A stretch of DNA of 46,260 nt, from assembly GCA_030619885.1 (NCBI GenBank), contig JAUXAN010000016.1, positions 1 through 46,260 on the forward strand. The letters run 5' to 3'. This DNA comes from a bacterium. GTDB taxonomy: Bacteria; Hydrothermota; DG-26; JAUXAN01. The translations under genes were made by a program, and so were the position numbers. Below, piece by piece: positions 7,080 through 14,722 of this stretch. Within the stretch, counting starts at the first letter, position 1. Each line of letters starts with the position of its first letter. The notes beneath the pieces are model-generated. The model did no database searches and was not told the DNA's origin. It worked only from the letters and a program-made list of their open reading frames with translations.

Positions 7080-7790
7080 ATGAACTTTCTATTGATTTTA
7101 ATGTCCATCATCTCTTTGAACAGGGAGATAAGTTTCACCATTACCTACAATAATATTCCACACGATACTGCACTCAAAACTTCATGGGGAATGAGTTGTT
7201 ATATAGAGGGTTTTGAAAAGAATATTCTCTTCGATATTGAACCTGATAGTATAGATATAATCGTCCTCTCCCATATTCACGGTGACCATACAGAGGGTAT
7301 ATGGGAATTGCTCAAAATAAATCCAGCAGTAACGGTATACCTACCGTCTTCATTTCCAAAGGGATTTAAACATAAGGTTAAATCCACAGGAGCGAAGATT
7401 ATAGAAGTGAGTAAGCCCTCAAAGATTTGCAAGGATGTCTGGACCACAGGAGAGCTGGGAAGGTTTATCAAAGAGCAGGCGCTCGTGCTCGATACTAAAA
7501 AGGGAACTGTCATAGTAACGGGCTGCGCCCATCCAGGAATTGTGAATATAGTAAAGAAGGCAGAAGAGATGATGCACAGAGATAAGACATACCTTGCACT
7601 TGGGGGTTTTCATCTTATGGCATACAGAAAAAGCGGGATAAAAGAGATTATAAAAGGGTTGAAAAATTGTAAAGTAGAGAAGATAGGTCCCTCACACTGC
7701 ACAGGTGGAGAGGCTATAGAGTTATTCAGGAAAGCATGGGGAGATGATTTTATTGATATGGGATGTGGAAAGAGGGTATTTATCAAATGA
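7080..7790 (+). CDS. Metallo-beta-lactamase-fold protein, paralogue with internal deletion
   Basis: A 236-residue COG1237-type protein, paralogous to the one at 3829. SHIHGDHTEG keeps the HxHxDH ligands; TGCAHPG and LGGFHL are also present. Compared with its paralogue, about 16 residues are missing after NILFD (TGADGRVLLSNMEKLG in the other), in frame, which removes a loop next to the active site. The N-terminus adds a short hydrophobic stretch (MNFLLILMSIISL) not seen in the paralogue, possibly from an upstream start. The start is set by GGGAGG seven bases upstream. The stop overlaps the next ATG by 4 bp. Confidence 0.85.
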   Translation: MNFLLILMSIISLNREISFTITYNNIPHDTALKTSWGMSCYIEGFEKNILFDIEPDSIDIIVLSHIHGDHTEGIWELLKINPAVTVYLPSSFPKGFKHKVKSTGAKIIEVSKPSKICKDVWTTGELGRFIKEQALVLDTKKGTVIVTGCAHPGIVNIVKKAEEMMHRDKTYLALGGFHLMAYRKSGIKEIIKGLKNCKVEKIGPSHCTGGEAIELFRKAWGDDFIDMGCGKRVFIK

Positions 7791-8629
7791 AGACATACCT
7801 CGACTGCATCCCGTGTTTCTTGAAGCAGGCACTCTGGATATCCCGTAGGACGACAGACGATGAGCCCAAGATAAAGCAGATACTGGGTGAAATCGGAGCG
7901 CTCATAAAAACCATTCCTCTCAACAGTTCGCCCCCTGAAACAGGAAGGCTTATATACAAAAAGATACGGGAAATAACGGGTATTTCGGACCCGCTCAAGG
8001 ATTTAAAAAAGAAATACACTGAAATTGCACTGGGGCTCTATCCATTCTTAAAAAGAGAAATTGAAAAATCGGATGATAGACTCCTCACGGCGATAAGGCT
8101 CTCCATTGCTGGAAATGTGATAGACTTTGGTGCAAGCAGAGGATTCGAACTCGAAAAAGAGATAGAGGAGATACTGAAAAAAGAGTTTGCAATCTTTGAT
8201 TATGAAAAGTTCAAAGAATGTTTTGAATCTGCTGATGAAGTCTTATACATTGGAGACAATGCGGGTGAGACCGTTTTTGATAAAATTCTGATAGAAGAAA
8301 TGAACAAACCCGTAACTTATGTTGTGAGGGAGCAGCCTGTTATAAACGATGCAACTTACGTGGATGCAGTTGAATCGGGGCTCGATAAGGTTGCAAAGAT
8401 TTTATCCTCTGGCACGGATGCCCCGGGTGTTATTCTCGAAACCACGGGTGAGGAGTTCAAAAAAGTTTACAACGATGCGCAATTCATAATAAGTAAGGGG
8501 CAGGGAAATTATGAGGCACTCTCTGAGGAGAAACGTCCCATATTCTTTCTATTGAAGGTAAAATGCCCTGTCATTGCAAAGGACATAGGGGTGGGGGATG
8601 GGGATATAATACTCAAGAAATCTTTTTAA
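7787..8629 (+). CDS. DUF89 / ARMT1-like damage-control phosphatase
   Basis: A 280-residue protein opening MKTYLDCIPCFLKQAL, with the CxxC-containing N-terminus typical of prokaryotic DUF89 proteins (COG1578). LYIGDNAGETVFDKIL carries the conserved Asp-Asn-Ala-Gly-Glu metal site, and FIISKGQGNYEAL is the second signature. Eukaryotic relatives are Mn- or Co-dependent phosphatases that remove damaged sugar-phosphate metabolites; the substrate here is unknown. The chosen start at 7787 overlaps the MBL stop. A minor upstream in-frame ATG at 7763 lacks an SD. It is the last gene of the cluster. Confidence 0.92.
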   Translation: MKTYLDCIPCFLKQALWISRRTTDDEPKIKQILGEIGALIKTIPLNSSPPETGRLIYKKIREITGISDPLKDLKKKYTEIALGLYPFLKREIEKSDDRLLTAIRLSIAGNVIDFGASRGFELEKEIEEILKKEFAIFDYEKFKECFESADEVLYIGDNAGETVFDKILIEEMNKPVTYVVREQPVINDATYVDAVESGLDKVAKILSSGTDAPGVILETTGEEFKKVYNDAQFIISKGQGNYEALSEEKRPIFFLLKVKCPVIAKDIGVGDGDIILKKSF

Positions 8630-8631
8630 TA

Positions 8632-8664
8632 GGACGCAGATTTCCGCAGATAACCGCAGATTCA
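8632..8664 (+). repeat. Dispersed repeat GGACGCAGATTTCCGCAGAT, copy
   Basis: The 31-34 bp motif GGACGCAGATTTCCGCAGAT, continuing AACCGCAGATT, follows the DUF89 stop. Close copies are at 27351-27381, 31411-31441 and 34324-34352, with a partial copy near 29995. All lie in intergenic gaps. Confidence 0.8.
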
Positions 8665-8764
8665 TTCAAATTTAATACCAACCCAACAAAATATTCTCCA
8701 ATTATTTGCAAAAAAACCTTGATAATATTGTCGTTTATATATTTTAGAATCCTGAAAATCTGCG

Positions 8765-8801
8765 TTCACCCCGTTAGATAGTAAACATCTAACGGGGTGA
8801 A
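8765..8801. repeat. Palindromic repeat, short form, intergenic
   Basis: Perfect arms TTCACCCCGTTAGAT (8765-8779) and ATCTAACGGGGTGAA (8787-8801) with a 7-base loop. AATCTGCGT lies on both sides (8757-8765 and 8800-8808). Same family as the in-gene elements at 3870 and 5061. It could fold as an RNA hairpin after the long cluster, but no T-run follows. Confidence 0.88.
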
Positions 8802-8827
8802 TCTGCGTCCCTGTTTTTAAATTCTTA

Positions 8828-8855
8828 TTGACATTTTTACTGGATTTGTTATAAA
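8828..8855 (+). promoter_or_regulatory. Sigma-70-type promoter for the DUF6485 gene
   Basis: TTGACA at 8828-8833 and TATAAA at 8850-8855 with a 16-bp spacer; the ATG is at 8871 after an SD GGAGG. Confidence 0.65.
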
Positions 8856-8870
8856 GGCATTGGAGGAAGT

Positions 8871-9092
8871 ATGAAAGAGTGCAATTTAGAACAGAATCTT
8901 AAAAAGTGTAATTGCTCCTATGAACCCTGCGACAAAAAAGGGGTTTGTTGTGAGTGCATTCAATACCATCTGAATCTGGGAGAGTTCCCTGCATGTTTAT
9001 TCCCTGACGACATAGAGAAAACTTATGACCGCTCAATAGAGAGATTCATCAAGGTCTATCAGAAAAGGGGAATGGATATATGGAAGAGATAA
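8871..9092 (+). CDS. DUF6485-family Cys-rich protein
   Basis: A 73-residue protein of unknown function. The Cys pattern [21 protein letters not shown] followed by FPACLF matches the DUF6485 family, small anaerobe proteins presumed to bind metal. The C-terminal half ([15 protein letters not shown]) is helical and typical of the family. It has its own promoter and SD GGAGG and is followed by the sigma-54-controlled unit. Confidence 0.82.
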   Translation: MKECNLEQNLKKCNCSYEPCDKKGVCCECIQYHLNLGEFPACLFPDDIEKTYDRSIERFIKVYQKRGMDIWKR

Positions 9093-9205
9093 CCAAAGAT
9101 ACGACTCAAAATTCTCTCTTTAGTATGTGGAACATAAATTTATTATCATTTCAGTATTTTTTGGGTGGCTTTCTGTGCTTAATGATTATAAAAATCGCAT
9201 ACAAA

Positions 9206-9254
9206 TTTGTCGAAAATACAAAATTGTCGAACTTTTGTGGGAAAACTTGTTGAA
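9206..9254 (+). promoter_or_regulatory. Possible upstream activator sites
   Basis: Three similar octamers, TTGTCGAA (9207-9214 and 9224-9231) and TTGTTGAA (9247-9254), lie 20-80 bp upstream of the sigma-54 promoter. NtrC-type activators bind repeated sites in such positions; that these are the sites is inference. Confidence 0.4.
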
Positions 9255-9271
9255 ATTTCGGCACTTTCGGC

Positions 9272-9286
9272 TGGCACGGAAATTGC
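9272..9286 (+). promoter_or_regulatory. Sigma-54 promoter (-24/-12)
   Basis: TGGCACGGAAATTGC matches the sigma-54 consensus TGGCACG-N4-TTGC at every defined position. The -24 GG is at 9273-9274 and the -12 GC at 9285-9286, with exactly 10 bases between. The first ATG is at 9314. The unit it drives ends with an NtrC-family activator whose GAFTGA loop is intact. Confidence 0.9.
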
Positions 9287-9313
9287 GTGTTATAGTAGTA
9301 AAAGGAGGTTACC

Positions 9314-10054
9314 ATGAAAACGATGGCAAACATAATAATAATTATTATGGGGATAGGAACCCTACTATCCGCAGAGGACATAGAATTAAAAGGGAAGATA
9401 GGGCATGTTGAAGAGATTGCATCCCCATCAGACAATACAAATATCTTACAGGTGCGGTTGAAAACTCGGAGCAGAGAAAGAGAAATGGTGATGGCTCATC
9501 TTTGCCCGACCTGGTCCCTGGATATGGAGTTGAAAGAAGGTGATGAAATAACTGTTAAGGGCAAGTTTAGAGAGGAAAATCAATTCATGGTGAGAGAAAT
9601 GGTGCGCAACAATGTAAGATATCGGATGAGAGATGAAAATTACGAACCACTCTGGTTAAGAACAAGATTGAGACAGAAAAGCCACTTTTACAATCCTCAG
9701 ACAGAAAAACAGATGAAGGGGAAATTAGAGGATCTCTATATAGACAGACCATCTTCAATGATGGAGGCAAAGGTAAGATTGGAGAATGGAGAATTGGTCA
9801 GGGTAAGATTTGCACCGGAATGGTATCTACGGAACCGTTTGAGGGTAGGGGATAAGTTAGAGCTGAGAGGCTCAGAGGTGAAATCTGATGGCGAGACGAT
9901 GATACTGGCAAGAGAAATGAGGAATTTTAGAACACGACAGGAGGTTGCATTAAGAGATAGACAGGGATTCCCTATGTGGAGTGGAAAAGGAAAGGGTTTT
10001 CATAGAAGACAGCCAGGCCATATGGGCAGGAAAAAAGGCCGAGGTGAAGACTAA
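9314..10054 (+). CDS. Secreted protein with two OB-fold-like repeats
   Basis: A 246-residue protein I do not recognise. Residues 1-20 are a signal peptide (MKTMANIIIIIMGIGTLLSA). Two repeats follow. Repeat 1, about 24-115, runs from LKGKIGHVEEI through CPTWSLDMELKEGDEITVKG to RYRMRDENYEPLW. Repeat 2, about 135-226, runs from MKGKLEDLYI through APEWYLRNRLRVGDKLELRG to ALRDRQGFPMW. The strand-rich pattern and the GDxxxxxG turn suggest bacterial OB folds. The tail is very basic (Lys, Arg, His). SD AAAGGAGG. First gene of the sigma-54 unit, so it is probably induced under the stress sensed by the kinase downstream. Confidence 0.75.
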   Translation: MKTMANIIIIIMGIGTLLSAEDIELKGKIGHVEEIASPSDNTNILQVRLKTRSREREMVMAHLCPTWSLDMELKEGDEITVKGKFREENQFMVREMVRNNVRYRMRDENYEPLWLRTRLRQKSHFYNPQTEKQMKGKLEDLYIDRPSSMMEAKVRLENGELVRVRFAPEWYLRNRLRVGDKLELRGSEVKSDGETMILAREMRNFRTRQEVALRDRQGFPMWSGKGKGFHRRQPGHMGRKKGRGED

Positions 10055-11054
10055 ACTTGTAAGGATGGGAGGAGGAATTTTGCTTCTCCTCCCTCTATCA
10101 CTCTACTCCTTTAGTACTAAAGGAGTATTGTTTTCTTATACTGTCACCGACAATCTTTATCTGTCAAATATAAAAGAGCATGGAAACATAACGAACATTA
10201 ACCCTTTTTTGCATCAAGGCAATTTTTTCGACTTTAAATATAACGGTAATGTATCTGTAATTAATTTTGAAACTTACAATTTGGTTTTTGAAAATTATTT
10301 TGAACTCCATAAGAGGATATATCTGCCCGGTGTCGGCAACAAAAATATATTATATTCAAATCTTTACAGTTTTTTACCTTTTTCTTATGAAATCTACCGG
10401 CTCATCGAGTTTGCTCTTGGTGACTCTTTAAATATCTACTTGGGGAATAAATACCTGTTCTCTCCAGAGGTGAAAATAAAATACAAAAATTTCTATTCGG
10501 ATTCAATAAGTGATTACTTGGAACCGAGTATTAAATCCTCAATTTCAATTCCGCTACCTTATGTATTTTTTATACCAGGTGTTGATGCGGGTTTCAAAGT
10601 TTTCGAGAATGAAGCGTTCTCTTTTTATAAAACATCTTCACACTTTTATTTCCCCTTAACCTTTGATTTTTCCTTTACCCTTTCATTGACCTACTACTAC
10701 TCACAATATGTTGAAGCTGCGTATCCTATTCCTGTCTCTTATGCAGACGACCCATTCTTTGAACAAGAGAATTTGAATCAGATGTTAGACCTCAAGATAT
10801 TTTTAAATAAATTATTCCACAATCATCGTTCCCAACTCAGTGTAGATCTGCAGCTTTTTAAAAAAGAGTTTTTTGAGGTAGAAAATCAGACAAGAGAAGA
10901 TTCAGGTCTGAAAGTAAATGTGGGATTTACTAAAATTGTTGACAAAAATTTATCCTTCTCTTTACAAATTGAATCACTTTACAACTTGTCATCAATCCAA
11001 GATTTTGAATATATAAAAAATAGTTTAGAATCAAGTTTTGGGTTGATTTTTTAA
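10044..11054 (+). CDS. Putative outer-membrane beta-barrel protein
   Basis: About 336 residues. A hydrophobic signal peptide (GGGILLLLPLSLYSFS) is followed by alternating polar/aromatic strands rich in Tyr, Phe and Asn, and the chain ends SSFGLIF, a C-terminal Phe typical of barrels inserted by BamA. I do not recognise the family. The start is uncertain: GTG at 10044 (overlapping the previous stop, AAAAAAGG upstream) gives the best signal peptide; ATG at 10065 is the alternative. Two hairpins lie in its first 90 bases. It belongs to the sigma-54 unit, so the kinase and regulator may respond to envelope conditions. Confidence 0.65.
   Translation: MKTKLVRMGGGILLLLPLSLYSFSTKGVLFSYTVTDNLYLSNIKEHGNITNINPFLHQGNFFDFKYNGNVSVINFETYNLVFENYFELHKRIYLPGVGNKNILYSNLYSFLPFSYEIYRLIEFALGDSLNIYLGNKYLFSPEVKIKYKNFYSDSISDYLEPSIKSSISIPLPYVFFIPGVDAGFKVFENEAFSFYKTSSHFYFPLTFDFSFTLSLTYYYSQYVEAAYPIPVSYADDPFFEQENLNQMLDLKIFLNKLFHNHRSQLSVDLQLFKKEFFEVENQTREDSGLKVNVGFTKIVDKNLSFSLQIESLYNLSSIQDFEYIKNSLESSFGLIF
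10067..10127 (+). promoter_or_regulatory. Two hairpins at the start of the barrel gene
   Basis: GGGAGGAG (10067-10074) pairs with CTCCTCCC (10086-10093), and TACTCCTTTAGT-ACTAAAGGAGTA (10104-10127) is a perfect 24-bp palindrome. Both fall in the first codons. The first masks an SD-like GGGAGGAGG. They might control translation or be chance palindromes. Confidence 0.4.
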
Positions 11055-11079
11055 TAAAAATGTTATATAAGTAATCACA

Positions 11080-12531
11080 GTGAGAGCACATAATTTTACC
11101 CTGATATTTATTCTCCTATTTCTAATAATTTTTACAGTTTCCATTGTAAAGTTAACCAACTGGAACATTGAGAGGATGTACTGGAGAAGTTACGAAAATA
11201 CCTTTTATCTTCTGTCTTTAATTGTAGATAATTATCTTCAGGAGAAAAAGGAACTCGAAGATATTGAAATAGGAAACGCCAAGAAAAAGAGCATCGAAGT
11301 TGCAAAAAATCCTCAAGGTTTAAATGAATCTTTTTTCTCCGAAACGCTTCAGGGGATCTGGATTTTTAAGAAAGACTTGATAAAAGGAATCACCCATTAC
11401 AGTGGTATTGAAAATGAAATAATTCGATTTTACGAAGGAAACTTGAAAGGTAAAAATGCCCATACCATGATTATCGTTGAAAACAAACCATTCTGCCTGA
11501 TCAATTCTACGGTTGGTTCGCTTGATGTTTTGCTTCTTTCAGATGCAAAAGGTATTTCTGGAACAAGGCTCAATCAATTACTCGATTTCCTTGTCTCGTC
11601 TTCAGACCTTGTCTATTTTTGCATTCTGGATGAAAACCAGGTACCCATTCTTTACAGTTCCCTGTACGAAAACTTCCTGCCGTTGAAGGGAGAAGGTTTT
11701 CATATAGTAAAAACTCCTGTGGGCAGCATATTTCAGATTGAAGAAAAAAAATTCAACAAAAATTTTGTAGCTGGTTTTACAACGAGTTCTCTGGAAAAAA
11801 TAAAATCTGGAAACATTTTATTTCTCATATTAGTAATTGTTATCTTTATAATGCTGGAGGCAGTGCTTTTTTATAATTTTGTAAAATTTGAGAGATTCAA
11901 GGTCAAAAAAGAAAAAGAAGTTAACCTTTTTAAAGAAATCGGTGCACTCTCCACTGGGTTCGCGCACGAGTTCAGAAATCCACTGCACACCATTTCGCTC
12001 CTTGCCCATGATCTCAATGGGGAAAACAGGAATATTTTAACTGAGGAGATTGAAAGAATGAGGTCGGTTATGAATTCGTTGAAATTACTGGGTGTAACGG
12101 AGATAGATAAAAAAGAAGTCGAAATCTCGAGCCTCGTGGGTGAATCAATTTCTTTGCTTAAAAAAACAATCACCAAAAATGATGTAACCTTTAAGAAAAA
12201 CATAGATGAGAATCTAACGGTTTATGGAAACAGAACGTTATTTGTAACTGCCTTCTCAAATTTAATTAAGAACAGTATTGAAGCGCACGCAAAGAATGTG
12301 ACGATAACAGGATTGAAAAAGGGCAACAAGCTTACCATAGATTTTATCGATAATGGCAGGGGCATTGACGCTAACATTATTGATAAAATCTTTGAACCGT
12401 TCTTTTCGAAGAAAGGACATAGTGGACTCGGACTCTATCTTGTAAAGAAAATCATTGAAGTACACGGTGGTGCACTGGAAGTTCAAAGTAACAAAAACAC
12501 GATTTTTAAAATTATATTAAAGATAAGGTGA
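11080..12531 (+). CDS. Membrane sensor histidine kinase (NtrB/ZraS-like)
   Basis: A 483-residue two-membrane-segment kinase. Segment 1 (FTLIFILLFLIIFTVSIVKL) is near residue 6, an extracytoplasmic sensor domain of about 210 residues follows, and segment 2 (FLILVIVIFIMLEAVLFYNF) is near residue 248. The phosphoacceptor His296 lies in GFAHEFRNPL, and the ATP-binding domain has NLIKNSIEA, DNGRGID and GLGLYLVKK. It is expected to phosphorylate the adjacent sigma-54 activator. The start is a GTG at 11080 with no good SD. Its stop overlaps the regulator's start region. Confidence 0.9.
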   Translation: MRAHNFTLIFILLFLIIFTVSIVKLTNWNIERMYWRSYENTFYLLSLIVDNYLQEKKELEDIEIGNAKKKSIEVAKNPQGLNESFFSETLQGIWIFKKDLIKGITHYSGIENEIIRFYEGNLKGKNAHTMIIVENKPFCLINSTVGSLDVLLLSDAKGISGTRLNQLLDFLVSSSDLVYFCILDENQVPILYSSLYENFLPLKGEGFHIVKTPVGSIFQIEEKKFNKNFVAGFTTSSLEKIKSGNILFLILVIVIFIMLEAVLFYNFVKFERFKVKKEKEVNLFKEIGALSTGFAHEFRNPLHTISLLAHDLNGENRNILTEEIERMRSVMNSLKLLGVTEIDKKEVEISSLVGESISLLKKTITKNDVTFKKNIDENLTVYGNRTLFVTAFSNLIKNSIEAHAKNVTITGLKKGNKLTIDFIDNGRGIDANIIDKIFEPFFSKKGHSGLGLYLVKKIIEVHGGALEVQSNKNTIFKIILKIR

Positions 12532-12536
12532 GTGGA

Positions 12537-13877
12537 ATGAAAGTATTCGTTGTAGAAGATGAAAAGAATCAAAGGATTCTTTTAAAAAAAATTCTCGAAA
12601 AAGAAGGTTACTCAATTGTAGAAGCGGTAAATGGAAATGATGCACTCAATACATTCGACACACATGATTTTGACCTTGTTTTGCTCGACCATCGGCTACC
12701 TGATATAACCGGTATTGAAGTTTTACAGAAAATCAAGGCTATCAATCCGATAATCCCGGTTATTATTATAACTGCTTTTGCAAATGTGAAGGATGCAGTT
12801 AAGGCAATGAAACATGGTGCCTTTCACTACCTGACAAAACCTGTCGAGCCTGATGAACTATTGCTTATTATGCAAAAAGCCGCAGAGACCTTAACCCTGA
12901 AAAGAGAAAATGTAGAACTCAAGAAATCTCTTCAAGAAAAATATAGCCATGAAAAGATTATATATGCATCGGGTAAGATGGAAGAGATAATGTCTATGGT
13001 AGTCAGAGCAGCACAGAGTGATGCACATGTATTGATTACAGGAGAAAGTGGAACAGGAAAAGAACTTATTGCCGGAGATATCCACAATTTATCGAAAAGA
13101 AAACAAAAAAACTTTGTTAAGACACATCTGGCGGCACTTCCTGAAACACTTATTGAAGCAGAACTCTTTGGACACGAAAAAGGGGCATTCACCGGTGCGG
13201 ACAAACGGAGAATAGGGAAATTTGAATTTGCATCAGGCGGAACGATCTTTCTTGATGAAATCGGAGAGTTGCCTCAGAGTATCCAGATAAAATTACTCAG
13301 AATTATGCAGGAGAAAAAAATAGTTAGACTTGGTTCAAACGAGGAGATCCCGGTTGATATAAGACTCATCTGTGCTACGAATAAAAATATAGAAGAAGAG
13401 GTAAGGAAAGAAAAATTCAGGGAAGATCTTTACTACAGACTCAATGTGATAAGAATTCATGTTCCACCGTTGCGAGAAAGGAAAGAAGACATTCCTCTTC
13501 TCGTTGATCACTTCATTAGGTTTTATTCGGACAAAGAGAATAAGAAGATAAACGGTATAACCGATGAGGCAATGAAAAATGTCTTAAAGTATAATTTCCC
13601 TGGGAATATACGCGAACTTGAAAACATTATTGATAGAGCCATCGTGTTCACAAGGGGAGAATATATAACAAAAGAAGACTTGCCCATTTCTATTATTCAA
13701 ATACCAAGATATTCTACATCTGGGAAATTGAAGGATGCGACTGAGAAGGTTGAGAAAGAGATGGTTCAAGAGGCTTTGAAAAGGAATGAATGGAATCAGA
13801 CAAAGGCGGCACTGGAACTTGGAATTTCCGAAAGGGTTTTGAGATATAAGATGAAGAAGTATCGTATCAAAAAATGA
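12537..13877 (+). CDS. NtrC-family sigma-54-dependent response regulator
   Basis: A 446-residue activator. The receiver domain (1-115) has Asp51 as phosphoacceptor (LVLLDHRLPD). The AAA+ domain has Walker A GESGTGKE, the sigma-54-contacting loop GAFTGA intact, Walker B GGTIFLDEIGEL and the Arg-finger region FREDLYYRLNV. The Fis-type helix-turn-helix is at the C-terminus (NQTKAALELGISERVLRYKMKKY). The start is ATG at 12537, preceded by AAGGTGAG, rather than the GTG at 12528. With the sigma-54 promoter at 9272 the unit is probably self-activating. Confidence 0.95.
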   Translation: MKVFVVEDEKNQRILLKKILEKEGYSIVEAVNGNDALNTFDTHDFDLVLLDHRLPDITGIEVLQKIKAINPIIPVIIITAFANVKDAVKAMKHGAFHYLTKPVEPDELLLIMQKAAETLTLKRENVELKKSLQEKYSHEKIIYASGKMEEIMSMVVRAAQSDAHVLITGESGTGKELIAGDIHNLSKRKQKNFVKTHLAALPETLIEAELFGHEKGAFTGADKRRIGKFEFASGGTIFLDEIGELPQSIQIKLLRIMQEKKIVRLGSNEEIPVDIRLICATNKNIEEEVRKEKFREDLYYRLNVIRIHVPPLRERKEDIPLLVDHFIRFYSDKENKKINGITDEAMKNVLKYNFPGNIRELENIIDRAIVFTRGEYITKEDLPISIIQIPRYSTSGKLKDATEKVEKEMVQEALKRNEWNQTKAALELGISERVLRYKMKKYRIKK

Positions 13878-13920
13878 GAGACCTTGTCCCAATGACATGA
13901 CAAATATCAAACAAGCAATA

Positions 13921-13970
13921 ACTTTCGAGAACCGTCCCCAATAGATGTTTGTCCCCAATAGATGTTTCTT
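13921..13970. repeat. GAACCGTCCCCA dispersed motif with tandem tail
   Basis: CGAGAACCGTCCCCAATAGA is followed by a second GTCCCCAATAGATGTTT. Related copies are at 23157-23190, 27456-27470 and 30075-30090. The GTCCCCA core is typical of short REP-like sequences mobilised by REP-associated (RAYT) transposases; that link is inference. Confidence 0.65.
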
Positions 13971-13985
13971 GATTGGATATCTTAA

Positions 13986-14330
13986 TCAATCTCGAAACCC
14001 AAATTCGTCAATCAAACGTTCAAGTAGTTTAATATCCTCCGGAGAAGATTTGAGCAGTTGAAATCCAGTAGCGTAAAAGTTAGGATTGACGTCTTTTTTG
14101 CACCAAATGCTCTTGGCATCAAAAGTGATTTCCTTACTTCCCTCGATTCCTTTGGGTAACACCATTTTTGATTTAAAAATGGTGTTTGTTTCAATAGGAT
14201 GTTTGCTAATTAGCATTACACCTTCGGTTGTAACATCTACCAGATGTCCAATGAGTTGACCACTATTCCTGTCAAAAACTCTCAAGTAGTAAATCAAATG
14301 CCTTCGTTTAAGTTTTCTTTTATTTAGCAC
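13986..14330 (-). CDS. PilZ-domain protein
   Basis: A 114-residue PilZ domain, the c-di-GMP-binding module. The basic N-terminal switch (NKRKLKRRHLIYYLRVFD) precedes GHLVDVTTEGVMLISK, which matches the D/NxSxxG motif in position. Binding competence is plausible but the Arg motif is not canonical. I place the start at the GTG at 14330, which has AAGGAGG at correct spacing; the ATG at 14351 lies upstream of that SD. The target is unknown. Confidence 0.78.
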   Translation of the reverse strand: MLNKRKLKRRHLIYYLRVFDRNSGQLIGHLVDVTTEGVMLISKHPIETNTIFKSKMVLPKGIEGSKEITFDAKSIWCKKDVNPNFYATGFQLLKSSPEDIKLLERLIDEFGFRD

Positions 14331-14722
14331 TTTTTCCTCCTTTGTGTTCATTTGACATAAAAGTCATTGGTTTGCTATCCAGTCTAAAAGACCGTGATAA
14401 TGCCACCTAACTATTAAGTAAATCCTTGTGGGGTCAGCCATGAAAAGACCTCTGTCCCTTGATAGAGACGATAATTGATTATGATATTTCTATTATACTA
14501 TAAGGGTTGTAAAGTGTCAAGTTTTTGTCTCCACGAGTTTACAACATCTCTTGAACCATAGTCAACAATTAGGGTCAGACTTAAAGTTGAATGTAGTTTT
14601 TCAAGTAAATTTTATCCCTACGGTCTCAGACCCGTATGGGATCCGTATGGAAAGCTTTAACCCCATCATTGTATCTGGATGGATTCTCACCTCCTCGAAT
14701 TTCAAAGGATTAAAGTCAGCTT
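14331..14722. other. Intergenic stretch with repeat fragments
   Basis: No gene is seen. It holds a GGGTCAGACTTAAAGTTGAA fragment, CAGACCCGTATGGGATCCGT, and TTTAACCCCATCATTGTATC, which recurs at about 18250 (TTTGACCCCATCATTGTATT). These are parts of dispersed repeats. Confidence 0.6.

Noticed and set aside
9314-9800. A possible metal-binding or lipoprotein role for the two-repeat secreted protein
   Set aside because: No lipobox Cys or clear metal ligands; only a signal peptide and repeats are seen.
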